Virus record (IMG/VR): IMGVR_UViG_3300002760_000320
Location: 15,863 to 40,618 of that record
Strand: one strand, 5' to 3'
DNA from: a virus
DNA: 24,756 bases
Shown: positions 1-8,986 of the stretch, piece by piece
Position numbering within the stretch: the first letter of the stretch is position 1
Layout: each line of letters begins with the position of its first letter
Program-made: the position numbers and the translations under genes
The notes under the pieces: generated by a model
Database searches by the model: none
Seen by the model: the letters and a program-made list of their open reading frames with translations, nothing else
What the model was told of the DNA's origin: nothing

Positions 1-3000
1 CCACCTGTCGTTGACTCAATCAAGCCGCCAGCCGTAACCGTCGTCGGTGTTATATTGCCCAGCCCTAATGTGAAGTTGGCAGGACCAGCGAGAACCGAGG
101 CTGTTCCCGTGATCCCGTTGTTAGCCGTGATTGAAACTGAAGTAATATCAGCTTCACCAACAAACTGGCTCGCCGCGTCGCCAATGATGAAGCCGCCACC
201 TACCGTCAAATCCTTAACCGTAAGCGTTCTCGGAGATGTTGACGTCACTAGGTTTGTGGTGTCGTAGCTTGTGTCTGTCGTGCTGATTGCCGCCTTGACG
301 TAATAGGTGCCCGCCGCGACCGCCTGACCATTAGCCGCCAATCGCGACCCTTCCAGCGTTATAAATCCACTACTATCAACCGCTCCCTGATTTTTCTTTA
401 CTGAAGCTGACGCAATGTATCCAAAACCATCCGGCGTGCCAGAAACCTCGCCAAAGATACTACTCGCTTCACATTCATATTCAGTGCTGCTCGGTGATCC
501 ATCTGTTGACTTCGTAAAGGTTCCTGAGGCCGCAAATAGTCCATCTCCTGCTGCAACATCAAAATCAGGATCAGTAGAAATCCTAATCAATATTGAGAAA
601 TTATCAGGAAGCTCAGAAATAGCGTTATTCTCAGCAACACTTTGAGAAGCGTTTGAGGCGGAACCGCTGAAGTTGACGTTAAACACACATCCGAACGTAA
701 CGTCTGACCCGCCGGTCTCCTCGAAAGTCACCTTAAGCTTGCCGTCATCACCAACAACAGCATCATCATATTCAGTTACCTTGCCGCCAATCTGACTTGC
801 AATCTGAGAAATCGCTAGGTTAGTCAGACCTGTTTGAGCGTTAAAGTAAGCGTTCCCGTTCGTGTCCGTCAGGACCAGATTACGTGCAAACACTTCCCCG
901 TCAGATCGAACAATAAATGGCGTTGTGGCGGTCACATTTTCGGACCCAGCCCAGAACCTCGCCGTACCAGCCGAAGACATAACAGCCCTCGTCGAACCTG
1001 ACCCGACGACGATCTGGTTAGATTGAATATTGCCGTCAATGATTAGCGTCGGATCAGAAACCGTTCCGTCAAACTGTAACTTATCCTGAATGCTGAACTT
1101 GCCGTTGCTGCCCAAAAAGAAATCTGTGTTTGCGTTTGCAAATGTTCCGGTTCCTTGGTGGATTGAGTCCCCGTCTATGGTTATAGACCCGCCACCCACA
1201 GAACCAGCCGTTATAGCCCCCAAGTCGGCACTGATCGCAGAAAGTTGGCTGACGTCTATGCGAGCCGCCCCAATGGTTCCCGCTGTTATGTTATCAGCGT
1301 TAATATTCGTTACAGTAATAGTTGAGGCGTCAATCGTGCCCGCCGTAATGACACTTGCGTTAAGGTTCTCAACGTCCGTAGTCGTGGCCCTTTTGAATTG
1401 CCCCGTTACTTGGCTAGTGTACGAACTGGCGCTGCCGTATACGTTGACCGACCTGATCTTGAAGTAATAGTTGGTATCGTATGAAAGCCCCTGCGCGATT
1501 CCGAGATTAACTAGCTTGGCCTTCGCAGGCTCGCCGTAATAGGTATTCAGAAGCGTCCCACTGCTCGGAGTGAAGCCGCTACTTGTCGAGTAATGAACCT
1601 CTACAGCCCTGAAGTTCTCATTTGTCGGATTAGTCCAAGCCAGAGACACAAAGTAAGGCTTGTCCGTTGTCGCGCTGACACTTGAAGGTGCCGAGATAGT
1701 GTCCGGCTCGGCTATGGTGATAGACGAGAAGCTCACGAATGAGCCGAATACGTTATCCCATGAGTAGTGCCGCGCTCTGACGTCATAGGTCTTGCCGACC
1801 TGCACATTTGGAATGGCAATCTCTGTCGAACCACGCCCAGCACTGGTCACAGTGTCATATGTCGAGGCGCCGCTCTCCTTGTACTGAATCTCCGTTCCCT
1901 GAAGCGCCGTCTCTACAGCATTGGTCCAAGGCACTATAATATCAATTTTAGCTGTCGGACCCTCAGTCCTCGTCCTCTGCGTGAGAGAGCCAGCCGTCGG
2001 TGATCCGACCGACAGATCGCCACCCTCAGGAGCCGATGCAGGCGTTTGTGGTGTCTCGTACTCATTCGAAGCGTAACTGTAGACCGAGGCTGAAACCTCT
2101 TGAAGAGTTAATCGTGTTGCCGCGAATATCGCGCCGTCGTTCTCTCCGAACTCCATGGTCACGCTCAGAACCTCGAAGATCTTATCCTCGAAACCAAATC
2201 GCTCATTGTTAACTTGCACCCAGTCGGCGGGCTGTAACTTCATGAAATCCAGCGTGGTTAAGACAGACAGCGTGGCCGCCTCTCTTTGCCGCAATAACTG
2301 GATCTTCTGTATGCGCTGCGCCATGGTGTGCGTCACGGTAAACGGTAACTGCGTCTCCATGACCTTCTTATAGTTGGCGGTCGCCTCCCCGCTTGGCGTG
2401 TCCTCGTTCAAGAACGTCGTATTCAGAAGAACCGGCGCCTCTGTGCCGATATAATTTTCTGTGCTGTCAACGAATATAGCCTTAACACCGTTATACAGAT
2501 CGCCGTTTCCGGTCTTGGTGCTGAGTTGCTGCGCCTGCAACACGTCCGAGTCATTGATTGTTAGGGTTGGCGTTTGTGAGGCACCTACAAACAGATTGAA
2601 CTTGCCGCTCGTATACGTCAGCTTGCCCGCACATGACGACAGGAAGCCCTCCAGAATGCCGTCACCGCGACCTGAAGCATTGATAAACCCGTTGAGAGTG
2701 TAGCGGTCTTCGGTGCTGCTTCCGTCGGCCAGAGTCACCTGCTGTTCGCAAGTGTTGGCCGCCGCTGCGAAACCTCCCGCCCCTGTCGTGTCATTGACCT
2801 CATCATCAACAGCCTTCAAGCCGTAAACTGTATCCTTCAGGTAATCCCGAATGATAAGCGCGGGGTTGTCCGACCATGCAGTCGAAGATGTGCGCGGATC
2901 GTAAACCTTCTTCCCCTTAACAAGGAAATGGATCGCCGGAATGTTCGGCATTTTCTCAGGATCGTAGATGATCTCCATGTAGACATAAGCGATGCCCTGA

Positions 3001-3617
3001 AACTTAGCCGTTGATGGGTAGCGCGAACTTAGGTTCTGAGCCGCCAAAGGATCAACAACAGTCTGAGACCCGTCGTTGAAGGAGAACTGAACAAGCGTTC
3101 CGTTTGAGTCTATCTCATGCTCGTTGTCCGTGTTCTTGAACTCAGCGTTTGTCACTTTGAAATAGGTCTTACCGCCCACCGTCGCTGTAGACGTTGTGAG
3201 CAAGGTGTCATTGAAATAGACCCCCTCTAGGGATTCAACCTCATGGCCCGCCAGAGCGATAGCCAGATGCAGCTTGTTGTTCTTGGTGCCGCTCGTCGAC
3301 ATTTTGAGTATGGTCCCGCCGACTCTAGCCTTTCCATAGATTATGTTGCGCGGAACCTGCGCCCCCTTGCCAGCTAGTTTCGTGCCGAAATTTTGACTTG
3401 TCGCTTCAATACCCCGAGACGTCATCATAGCGACGCCGCCTGTTATCAAGGAGCCCGCAAAAGCGGCAACCGCGTATTGAGCGGCTATGCTTAGACCGCC
3501 GAGCGTGCTTGTTGACGCGAATAGAGCCGTCGCGTTTAATCCGACCAGTGGACCCAGCGTGATAACAACGAAAGCTGTTGCAGCGGCGATCAATGCGCCT
3601 TTGATAACCTTACTCAT
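1..3617 (-). CDS. Tail tip / host-specificity protein (partial, C-terminus beyond left edge)
   Basis: An uninterrupted minus-strand frame of about 1205 codons starts at ATG 3617, four bases inside the end of the preceding tail gene, and leaves the window without a stop. The protein begins MSKVIKGALIAAATAF. Residues 1-65 are hydrophobic and Ala/Gly-rich, as in many tail-tip proteins. A J-like tail-tip core follows (for example VPRNIIYGKARVGGTIL near residue 90), then a section with fibronectin-III-like features (VSLAWTNPTNENFRAVEVHY). After that comes a low-complexity region rich in repeated Thr-Ala-Gly-Thr-Ile/Asp motifs. It is the last gene seen in the tail operon, where the host-recognition tip protein usually lies. 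The family call is from sequence feel and gene order; the receptor-binding function is inferred. The C-terminal receptor-binding part is not in the window. Confidence 0.85.
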   Translation of the reverse strand, partial: MSKVIKGALIAAATAFVVITLGPLVGLNATALFASTSTLGGLSIAAQYAVAAFAGSLITGGVAMMTSRGIEATSQNFGTKLAGKGAQVPRNIIYGKARVGGTILKMSTSGTKNNKLHLAIALAGHEVESLEGVYFNDTLLTTSTATVGGKTYFKVTNAEFKNTDNEHEIDSNGTLVQFSFNDGSQTVVDPLAAQNLSSRYPSTAKFQGIAYVYMEIIYDPEKMPNIPAIHFLVKGKKVYDPRTSSTAWSDNPALIIRDYLKDTVYGLKAVDDEVNDTTGAGGFAAAANTCEQQVTLADGSSTEDRYTLNGFINASGRGDGILEGFLSSCAGKLTYTSGKFNLFVGASQTPTLTINDSDVLQAQQLSTKTGNGDLYNGVKAIFVDSTENYIGTEAPVLLNTTFLNEDTPSGEATANYKKVMETQLPFTVTHTMAQRIQKIQLLRQREAATLSVLTTLDFMKLQPADWVQVNNERFGFEDKIFEVLSVTMEFGENDGAIFAATRLTLQEVSASVYSYASNEYETPQTPASAPEGGDLSVGSPTAGSLTQRTRTEGPTAKIDIIVPWTNAVETALQGTEIQYKESGASTYDTVTSAGRGSTEIAIPNVQVGKTYDVRARHYSWDNVFGSFVSFSSITIAEPDTISAPSSVSATTDKPYFVSLAWTNPTNENFRAVEVHYSTSSGFTPSSGTLLNTYYGEPAKAKLVNLGIAQGLSYDTNYYFKIRSVNVYGSASSYTSQVTGQFKRATTTDVENLNASVITAGTIDASTITVTNINADNITAGTIGAARIDVSQLSAISADLGAITAGSVGGGSITIDGDSIHQGTGTFANANTDFFLGSNGKFSIQDKLQFDGTVSDPTLIIDGNIQSNQIVVGSGSTRAVMSSAGTARFWAGSENVTATTPFIVRSDGEVFARNLVLTDTNGNAYFNAQTGLTNLAISQIASQIGGKVTEYDDAVVGDDGKLKVTFEETGGSDVTFGCVFNVNFSGSASNASQSVAENNAISELPDNFSILIRISTDPDFDVAAGDGLFAASGTFTKSTDGSPSSTEYECEASSIFGEVSGTPDGFGYIASASVKKNQGAVDSSGFITLEGSRLAANGQAVAAGTYYVKAAISTTDTSYDTTNLVTSTSPRTLTVKDLTVGGGFIIGDAASQFVGEADITSVSITANNGITGTASVLAGPANFTLGLGNITPTTVTAGGLIESTTG

Positions 3618-4030
3618 GGAATCCTAAAAACCCTCTGTGACAGCCCTTTAGGCTTGTAAGTGTACCCACCGTCTGATGGACACAAAATAGCGAAACCGTC
3701 GCATATGCCAGCGGCTTGCTTGCCGAACTCCTTGACAACAACAACATCGCCTTTGCGAGCGTCGCCTTTGTCAGCCTTCTCCAGTCCCGCTGCGATTGCA
3801 GCCCTTTGAACCGACATCCCAAGCGTTTTACCATAACCAGAAATCGCTTTCAGTGCGCTTTCCTCGTCATGCCAAGCGAGGCTGTCAGGTATCAAATCCT
3901 GCCCTGTTATAGCCCGAACTGCGTGATTAGTAAATTTGCAGCAATCCCAGTCGCCCCAAGAGAAAGGCCGCGTCCTGTTCCTCATAAGGAATAGGTGAAA
4001 GCGATCTTCCCAGTCAGGCAGCTTCTTCAT
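3614..4030 (-). CDS. DUF6950-like tail-assembly protein, possibly NlpC/P60-related
   Basis: This 138-residue protein begins MKKLPDWEDRFHLFLMRN. Near residues 24-34 it has the segment FSWGDWDCCKFTN with a Cys pair, where NlpC/P60-like tail peptidases carry their catalytic Cys. A KGDVVVV strand and a GICDGFAILCPSDGG segment follow near residues 93-122. This pattern fits the DUF6950 proteins that precede the tail-tip gene in many alphaproteobacterial phages. No clear His partner in NlpC/P60 style is obvious, so peptidase activity is uncertain. Its start overlaps the stop of the upstream gene by four bases (ATGA type), and its end overlaps the tail-tip start. The position matches the GTA/lambda K-like slot between the minor tail proteins and the tip. 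Confidence 0.7.
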   Translation of the reverse strand: MKKLPDWEDRFHLFLMRNRTRPFSWGDWDCCKFTNHAVRAITGQDLIPDSLAWHDEESALKAISGYGKTLGMSVQRAAIAAGLEKADKGDARKGDVVVVKEFGKQAAGICDGFAILCPSDGGYTYKPKGLSQRVFRIP

Positions 4031-4662
4031 CGCTCTATAAGGGGTGCATCCAAGTTCGGCAGGCTTCCGCTGCCACCACCACCGCCGCTATTCGAAGCCC
4101 GCCCCCACATTAACTGCATGTCTTGGATCTTTGAGACCTCATCCAGAGACGTGTCGTTCGGGTATAGGTGGTTCTGGCTCTCTTTAGTGTAGCGAATGTT
4201 CGAAGGTCGGCGTAAGTCAACCAGTCTGTTTTCAGTCTGAACGCTAATAGTGGCGCCCTCTTGCGGGCTGTCGGCAATGTCTATCTGGATCATGCGACCG
4301 CTATAGATGTCCATTACGCCTACAGCGTGATCTGTTCCTGCGCTCAAGAATGCCATTTTCAGAGTGGCCGGTCTGTTCTGATAGTTCTCTGTCAAAGCGT
4401 AGCCTAACACCTCGGCGTTCATTCCGCTCAGAGAGAACGTCACACCTGAACTCTTCAGGTCCATTGCATCCTCAATGTCCGAAATGGAAAGAAGCGTTCC
4501 GGCGCCCTCGTAATCCTCACCGCCTATACTCAGAGTACCTCCGCCACTGTGTAGCCGGATGGTCTCAGTGTCGAACTCTAGCTTGAGAGCAAACACAAGC
4601 TGCTGGTTCTCGTCTGTTAGGCGCTCCGCCGCCTGAGCATCAATCCCCGTTCTTGTAGCCAT
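4027..4662 (-). CDS. Minor tail / baseplate hub-like protein (DUF2163-like)
   Basis: This protein has 211 residues. It contains an N-terminal segment with alternating strands, a central VGVMDIYSGRMIQIDIA region near residue 113 and a segment around VQTENRLVDLRRPSNIRY near residue 136. These are typical of the minor tail / hub proteins between the distal tail protein and the tail tip in GTA-like phages. The C-terminus has a flexible Gly-rich stretch (SNSGGGGGSGS) before the last 12 residues. ATG 4662 coincides with the last base of the upstream stop, so translation is probably coupled. Family assignment is moderate; the tail-tip role is inferred mostly from position. Confidence 0.65.
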   Translation of the reverse strand: MATRTGIDAQAAERLTDENQQLVFALKLEFDTETIRLHSGGGTLSIGGEDYEGAGTLLSISDIEDAMDLKSSGVTFSLSGMNAEVLGYALTENYQNRPATLKMAFLSAGTDHAVGVMDIYSGRMIQIDIADSPQEGATISVQTENRLVDLRRPSNIRYTKESQNHLYPNDTSLDEVSKIQDMQLMWGRASNSGGGGGSGSLPNLDAPLIER

Positions 4663-5549
4663 CAGATGACCTCCATGAACTCAAAAGTGAACCCGAAGTT
4701 AGATACAGCATTTGTATCCCACTGAACCTCGTTAGTCGTAAGCCTGAATCTTGACTTGTTATACAGAGAGGAAAACCCGACCGCGTTGGATCCGAGATTG
4801 GCTCGAAGTTTTGGCTGTATAGGTACAGAGTAATGATCCGGTCCAGACTCAACCGAGAAAACAGCATCAGCCGTCGCCATAACAAGCTGAACAGGACTTC
4901 CGTTTGCGGGCGCTCCTGAGTCGTATATTCCCAGATAGTCACCCTTCTTGATCGTTCCAGTCCCAGAGTCACCTGAAGCCCTCAAGCTCAAGGCTGTGCT
5001 TCCTTTGACGTTCTGGCGAACCTGACATGATGCCGTGCTTGATTCAGTTGTCAGGCTGTGATCGACAACAACAACGGTATCACTTGTCTTCGTGGTGATT
5101 TTGAATGTGCCGTTATTCTCCTCCTTGAGCGCACCGCTCACCGTGAAGAAGTCCCCGACCACTAGCCCGTCAAATATAGCCGTTCCTGCCGTTATAGTGC
5201 TACCTGAAAAACTGAGCGTGACGCTCGTTACTTGAGAGCCTGAGTCAATCCTCGTCTCACCTCTAAGATAACCGCCGTTGAATGTGCCTTGAGGCGTCTT
5301 CGCGTCAGGATCACCGAAGATGAAATTATTTTTCATTCCTTCCAGATCAAGAAAGAAAGATTGCCACTCTACAGCGTCAGATCGCTTCATGGGTGGCAGT
5401 GTTGCTCTGCCGGTCCAGTAAACCGCGTCATACTCCTGCGTTCTCTGCGCCCCGCTAAATGGCGAGCCAGACATGGCAACAGCTCTATAGAGCGTGAACG
5501 TGCTATTCGTGAAACCAACATTCGTTGGAATTGAAATGGTCTTAGGCAC
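4662..5549 (-). CDS. Distal/minor tail protein (slot of GTA g12, DUF2460-like)
   Basis: This 295-residue protein is encoded directly downstream of the tape measure gene, overlapping its end by eight bases. Its N-terminal half carries MKRSDAVEWQSFFLDLEGM and NNFIFGDPDAKTP (residues about 53-86). These resemble the part of distal/minor tail proteins in which a segment is described by length and matched against a template. The middle is Ser/Thr-rich and beta-strand-like (about residues 100-200), suggesting an inserted Ig-like or carbohydrate-binding domain; the C-terminus is strand-rich. In phages of this layout the gene after the tape measure encodes the distal tail protein that starts the tail tip. 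The DUF2460 relation is a guess from position and general form. Confidence 0.6.
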   Translation of the reverse strand: MPKTISIPTNVGFTNSTFTLYRAVAMSGSPFSGAQRTQEYDAVYWTGRATLPPMKRSDAVEWQSFFLDLEGMKNNFIFGDPDAKTPQGTFNGGYLRGETRIDSGSQVTSVTLSFSGSTITAGTAIFDGLVVGDFFTVSGALKEENNGTFKITTKTSDTVVVVDHSLTTESSTASCQVRQNVKGSTALSLRASGDSGTGTIKKGDYLGIYDSGAPANGSPVQLVMATADAVFSVESGPDHYSVPIQPKLRANLGSNAVGFSSLYNKSRFRLTTNEVQWDTNAVSNFGFTFEFMEVI

Positions 5550-7782
5550 CTAATAACCCCTTCCTGTAATTGCCGCCGCGTCGGGTGGCCTCAAGGACCG
5601 AGGATTTCGTTACCTCGCTGATTTGAGGCAGCATCCGCTGAACCTCAGCCCGAACCGTAGGAACGACCCCAGTAGAGAAGTTAAGAGACTGGTTGACGAC
5701 TATAGGCGCACCACCTCCCATCATGCTCCGCGTGTCGTTACCGTTCTTAAGCGTTCCCGCCACCTGCGGAATAAACAGCTCCGGCCCACGCTCACCGACC
5801 AAGTAAGATTTGCCTCGGCTCATAGCGCCACCACTAGCCCGAGGCGCATTGTATTGCATACCTTTGTCGCCAAATGACAGAGTTGGAAAGATGTTGCCCC
5901 CGAACACTTTATTGAGAATCTGGTTGACCACCGCCAATTGAAGGAATGTGGATATGATCTGAGACACAATATTTTTCGAGAAGTCCTTAAAGGATGAGAG
6001 AGCGTTTTCCCCCTCAAGAAGCGAATTGACGAAATCGTTAGTAAACGTCAGCGACATGGACTGGACCGCAGGTGCAAGGATGTCACCGATTGTCTCAGCG
6101 GCCTCTTCCGCCGGATCGGTCATGTCCTGCAAACCTTCCTTCATGCTGTTGAACATTTCGGATATCTCTTCCTTCGAGAGATCACCGAACACATGCTGTA
6201 TCAAGGATTGGTCTTGAGAAGCCAGAACCTCTTGGAACCGCTCAATCTGCTCCTTAACTTCACGCACTGGATCAATAGATGCTTCCGCCACTGATCGAAG
6301 GTCTTCATAAACGCTCAGGCGCTCCCGTTCGGCTTCAGCTAATGCCCGCGCCTGTCTTTCCTGCTCGGCTGCATTTGCCGCGTCAATAGTCTCTTGCTGC
6401 TCCCTCTTGATACCATTCAAGTAAAACAGAACCCGCTCATATTCCTCAACGGGTATATGATTCTTGGCCAGCGCCAGTGCGTCGAACTGTTCTTGCAACT
6501 CCTCTGCCGCTGTGACTGAATCCTCTAACGCCTTCTTCACGATAGCCTGAGCCTCGACAAGAGCCGCTGCTTGTGACGCCCTCCTACGTTCCAGCTCCGT
6601 GAAGCCTTCTTCCATCATAGTCGGTGCGAGAACACCCATACCTCCCAGCGCCGCTGATCTTCCAGATGCCCTCTCTTGCGCGGCGACGTTCGCTTTCCTT
6701 GCGTCAATCAATGCGTATAGAGCATCTTCTGTTCTCTGAGCCGCTGCCATTTCGGCTTCGTAGCCAAACCCAAAGAATGAACCCGCGCCTTCACGCTGTC
6801 GCCGGACGTTCTCAAACGCGGCATTAATTGCGTCATCAACACTTCCCACGCCGAGCATGTCAACGCCGGTCTCCTCCTGCCGCAAAGCCATTCGAACATT
6901 TTGTGGCAGCTCTCTTTGGCCCCCTGCTCTCGCGGTCTCAACCCTTATAAGCTCTGCCGTTGCAGCGGTCGCAGCGGTAATATCATCCGCCATATCCTTG
7001 AAGAATTGACCAAGCCCCGTCTGGAATAAAGCATCCCCAAGATCTTTGAACGCGATCTCCATATTCGATAGCTTTGTGGACAAGTTGTCCATCTTCGCTT
7101 CCATAGCGCCGCCGAACTGCTCGTTCATTGCCTCGGTGAGCGTTCGCATGATGATTGCAGCGCCTTCGGCTGTTTTACCGAATGTAGCAATCTCGTCTCT
7201 TGATAGATCCAGACGGCGACTGAGCATACCGAAAACATCAATGCCACGGTCGGCGATCTGGTTAAGCTCCTCCAGACCAACACCACCAGACACCGATCTC
7301 TGCGTGACCCGAACCAGAGCCTCAAAAACGCCCAACTGGTCAGTGGTCGTTGACGCTGTGTCAGCGAACGTCTGCAACGTCGCAATATTAGGCTCCAGCC
7401 CTGCACCCTTCAGGGCGATGAACGCCTTCGTAACGGTCTCAATCTGAAATGGCGTTGTCTGAGCAAAATCAAGGATTTGGCCCATAGCCTTATCACCGGC
7501 CTCAACACTGCCGAAAACCTGATTAAGGCTATCCTGTAAATCCTCGAATTCTGCCCCCACAGAGGCGATACCCTTCAAGGCACCTATGGCAGCCATGCCC
7601 GCGCCAACCGCCGCCAGCGGCGCAATTAGGCCCCTTAGCTGCCCGCCCATGGCAACAATAGGCGAACGCCCGCCAGCCGGAAACGCTGAATTGACGCTCT
7701 GCTTCGTATTCTTCAGCTCTCGCCTGAGATCTCTTGTGTCAGCTTTGATCTGAACAATTAGTTCATCTACTTCTTTGGCCAT
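5542..7782 (-). CDS. Tape measure protein
   Basis: This 746-residue protein sets tail length and is ejected with the DNA. It begins MAKEVDELIVQIKADTRDLR, with a charged N-terminal helix. Hydrophobic Ala/Gly-rich stretches around residues 45-75 follow (RGLIAPLAAVGAGMAAI), then a long helical middle with an Ala/Glu/Arg-rich coiled-coil section near residues 410-500. Near the C-terminus it has SYLVGERGPELFIP (about residue 664), a motif I recognise in many siphophage tape measures. Length is at the short end of the usual range; at roughly 0.15 nm per residue the tail would be near 110 nm, a rule-of-thumb estimate. The ATG overlaps the stop of the frameshifted chaperone by one base, consistent with coupling. 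Confidence 0.92.
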   Translation of the reverse strand: MAKEVDELIVQIKADTRDLRRELKNTKQSVNSAFPAGGRSPIVAMGGQLRGLIAPLAAVGAGMAAIGALKGIASVGAEFEDLQDSLNQVFGSVEAGDKAMGQILDFAQTTPFQIETVTKAFIALKGAGLEPNIATLQTFADTASTTTDQLGVFEALVRVTQRSVSGGVGLEELNQIADRGIDVFGMLSRRLDLSRDEIATFGKTAEGAAIIMRTLTEAMNEQFGGAMEAKMDNLSTKLSNMEIAFKDLGDALFQTGLGQFFKDMADDITAATAATAELIRVETARAGGQRELPQNVRMALRQEETGVDMLGVGSVDDAINAAFENVRRQREGAGSFFGFGYEAEMAAAQRTEDALYALIDARKANVAAQERASGRSAALGGMGVLAPTMMEEGFTELERRRASQAAALVEAQAIVKKALEDSVTAAEELQEQFDALALAKNHIPVEEYERVLFYLNGIKREQQETIDAANAAEQERQARALAEAERERLSVYEDLRSVAEASIDPVREVKEQIERFQEVLASQDQSLIQHVFGDLSKEEISEMFNSMKEGLQDMTDPAEEAAETIGDILAPAVQSMSLTFTNDFVNSLLEGENALSSFKDFSKNIVSQIISTFLQLAVVNQILNKVFGGNIFPTLSFGDKGMQYNAPRASGGAMSRGKSYLVGERGPELFIPQVAGTLKNGNDTRSMMGGGAPIVVNQSLNFSTGVVPTVRAEVQRMLPQISEVTKSSVLEATRRGGNYRKGLLGA

Positions 7783-8323
7783 TAGTCGGGATGTAACTCC
7801 ATCAGTTCCTCAAGCTCGCTCCTCGACATTGCTGATGACTCACTTTTGCCACCATTGAACTCAGAGAAGCCTGATATCGCTCTATAAATTTCCACAGGCG
7901 CCATGTCCCAGAACTCGCTTGGCTGTATGCCTATCATTCCGACACAGACCGAATAAAACCTTTCCCATGGAATAGAGTCGTCGGCCCCTGCTACTTTTTT
8001 TCAGTGTCCTCCGAGTTTGGATCGCTAAGGGTTGCCACGAGAAGTTGCGCCACAGCCGCAGAACATGCCACGATGCCTGAAGAGGCAATCATTTTCTTGA
8101 TGTCGTTGTGGGTTAAGTCCTGACCACCGCCGCGCAAAGCGTGGTACAGAACAACAGAAAGCTGACTTAGGCGAATGTCTGCATCAGCTATTTTCTGAGT
8201 CAAAGCCAGCACACCTGTGTCTAGCTCTGTCTCAATCTTAATGAGTGCGTCTACTGTCAATCGGCAAGGATGGGTTTCCCCTCCCAACTCAATCTGTATC
8301 TCGCCCTTCATCGGGTTGGTCAT
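7782..8323 (-). CDS. Tail assembly chaperone, -1 frameshift fusion product (gpGT-like)
   Basis: A ribosome starting at ATG 8323 reads 110 codons to AAA AAG TAG. A -1 slip on the heptamer at 8000-7994 lets it continue GTA GCA GGG ... for 70 further codons to TAA at 7784-7782, giving about 180 residues. The extension contains WERFYSVCVGMIGIQPSEFW and DMAPVEIYRAISGF. This matches the pattern of the GTA g10.1 / TIGR02216 tail chaperone (a Phe-Trp pair followed by a Pro-x-Glu-x-x-x-Ala helix). The second frame has no credible start of its own: a TGA closes it at 8003-8001, directly before the A-run, and the first ATG lies about 20 codons in, inside the conserved core. The sites are seen directly; that frameshifting occurs is inferred from lambda G/GT. 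Confidence 0.75.
7991..8323 (-). CDS. Tail assembly chaperone, unshifted product (gpG / GTA g10-like)
   Basis: This 110-residue protein begins MTNPMKGEIQIELGGETHPC and has the helical core of the GTA g10-type tail chaperone (LTVDALIKIETELD, ALTQKIADADIRLSQLS). In lambda such proteins coat the tape measure protein during tail assembly and are absent from mature tails. ATG 8323 is chosen because an AAGGAGAG Shine-Dalgarno lies just upstream. The gene begins inside the previous gene (35-base overlap) and ends TAG at 7993-7991. The final codons AAA AAG lie in a slippery heptamer, which is the entry point of the longer fusion product annotated separately. Confidence 0.8.
   Translation of the reverse strand: MTNPMKGEIQIELGGETHPCRLTVDALIKIETELDTGVLALTQKIADADIRLSQLSVVLYHALRGGGQDLTHNDIKKMIASSGIVACSAAVAQLLVATLSDPNSEDTEKK
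7994..8012 (-). promoter_or_regulatory. Programmed -1 frameshift site with upstream SD-like stimulator
   Basis: On the minus strand the heptamer A AAA AAG (8000-7994) lies in the zero frame of the first chaperone gene, the same as the E. coli dnaX slip sequence. The next codon is the zero-frame stop TAG. A GGAGG stretch at 8012-8008 ends seven bases before the heptamer, in the place where an internal Shine-Dalgarno stimulates -1 slippage in dnaX. All these elements are seen directly. Frameshift efficiency and any 3-prime structure were not assessed. Confidence 0.75.
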
Positions 8324-8555
8324 CTGACTCTCCTTCTAACGCCTCCGCGTCTGCGGGTGCTTCTGCTAAGTCTGTTGTAATGATTGCCAGTTCGCCGCGA
8401 TCATCCTCCTGACAGTCCAGCACATTGGCTGAAACGTCATTCACTGTGATCGTCTTAGGTGAACCAATAGAGAGGCTTAACGCCACTTCGGCCCCACGCT
8501 GGAAGCCCTCAAACAGCTTCTTGCCGTGTTTTACTGATACCTGCTTCCAAGCCAT
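8289..8555 (-). CDS. Small conserved phage protein between major tail and chaperone genes
   Basis: This 88-residue protein begins MAWKQVSVKHGKKLFEG. The N-terminal half is basic and the C-terminal third is very acidic (EAPADAEALEGESDDQPDEG). A good ACAGGAGGG ribosome site lies upstream of ATG 8555. It overlaps the chaperone gene by 35 bases in another frame. I do not recognise the family. Position suggests a tail assembly or tail terminator-related part, but that is inference only. The region has both SD and order support, so the gene is likely real. Confidence 0.7.
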   Translation of the reverse strand: MAWKQVSVKHGKKLFEGFQRGAEVALSLSIGSPKTITVNDVSANVLDCQEDDRGELAIITTDLAEAPADAEALEGESDDQPDEGRDTD

Positions 8556-8567
8556 GAGGCCCTCCTG

Positions 8568-8975
8568 TTATGCGAATGTTACCGCGCCGGACGATTCAAA
8601 AGTCACGTTGTACGTGGCCTCACCGTTGTATTCTCCGGCATACTCCAGACTGGCAACCATAAACGCGCCGGTATAGGTTCCCAGATCTGGTATCACGAAC
8701 TGATAATTATTGAAGGCTGCCGCCCCGAACTCACCGCGAAGAGAAACTTCTGCCGCCGAGTCAGTGAAGACGCCAGAGCCAGAAATCGTTATTGACTTGA
8801 TCCCTGCGCCGCCGAGCAATTCTCTAGCGTTCGCACTGTCCTTGTTGGTGATATCAACGGCCTCATCATTCTTCGTGATTGAAGACGAGCGCAATCCGCC
8901 GATAGTCGAAAAGACTTCAGGACTTGCGCCGTTTCCGTGCTTGATAAGAACGGCCTTACCCTTTTGTGCTGCCAT
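8568..8975 (-). CDS. Major tail (tube) protein, second copy
   Basis: This 135-residue protein begins MAAQKGKAVLIKHG and resembles the TP901-1 / GTA g9 type major tail protein. Typical features are TIGGLRSSSIT, a variable middle with an ITISGSGVFTD motif, VIPDLGTYTG and the C-terminal ESSGAVTF. Such proteins form stacked rings around the tape measure. The ATG has a GGAGTAAAGGAT site upstream. It is downstream of, and clearly paralogous to, the gene at 8987-9391 (by-eye identity well over half; the N-termini MAAQKG and the last ten residues nearly match). Whether both copies are in the tube, or one is a minor variant, cannot be seen. Confidence 0.85.
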   Translation of the reverse strand: MAAQKGKAVLIKHGNGASPEVFSTIGGLRSSSITKNDEAVDITNKDSANARELLGGAGIKSITISGSGVFTDSAAEVSLRGEFGAAAFNNYQFVIPDLGTYTGAFMVASLEYAGEYNGEATYNVTFESSGAVTFA

Positions 8976-8986
8976 ATCCTTTACTC

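Noticed and set aside
1090-1467. Open plus-strand frame of 125 codons opposite the tail-tip gene
   Set aside because: It has no ribosome site and its sequence is a reverse-strand reflection of the Thr/Ala-rich tail-tip coding sequence.
7882-8088. Third minus-strand frame across the chaperone junction as a second chaperone
   Set aside because: Its residues after the A-run look like a shadow (RRLYSMGKVLFGL...). The -1 frame with WERFYSVCVGMIGI and a tail-chaperone pattern is the real continuation.
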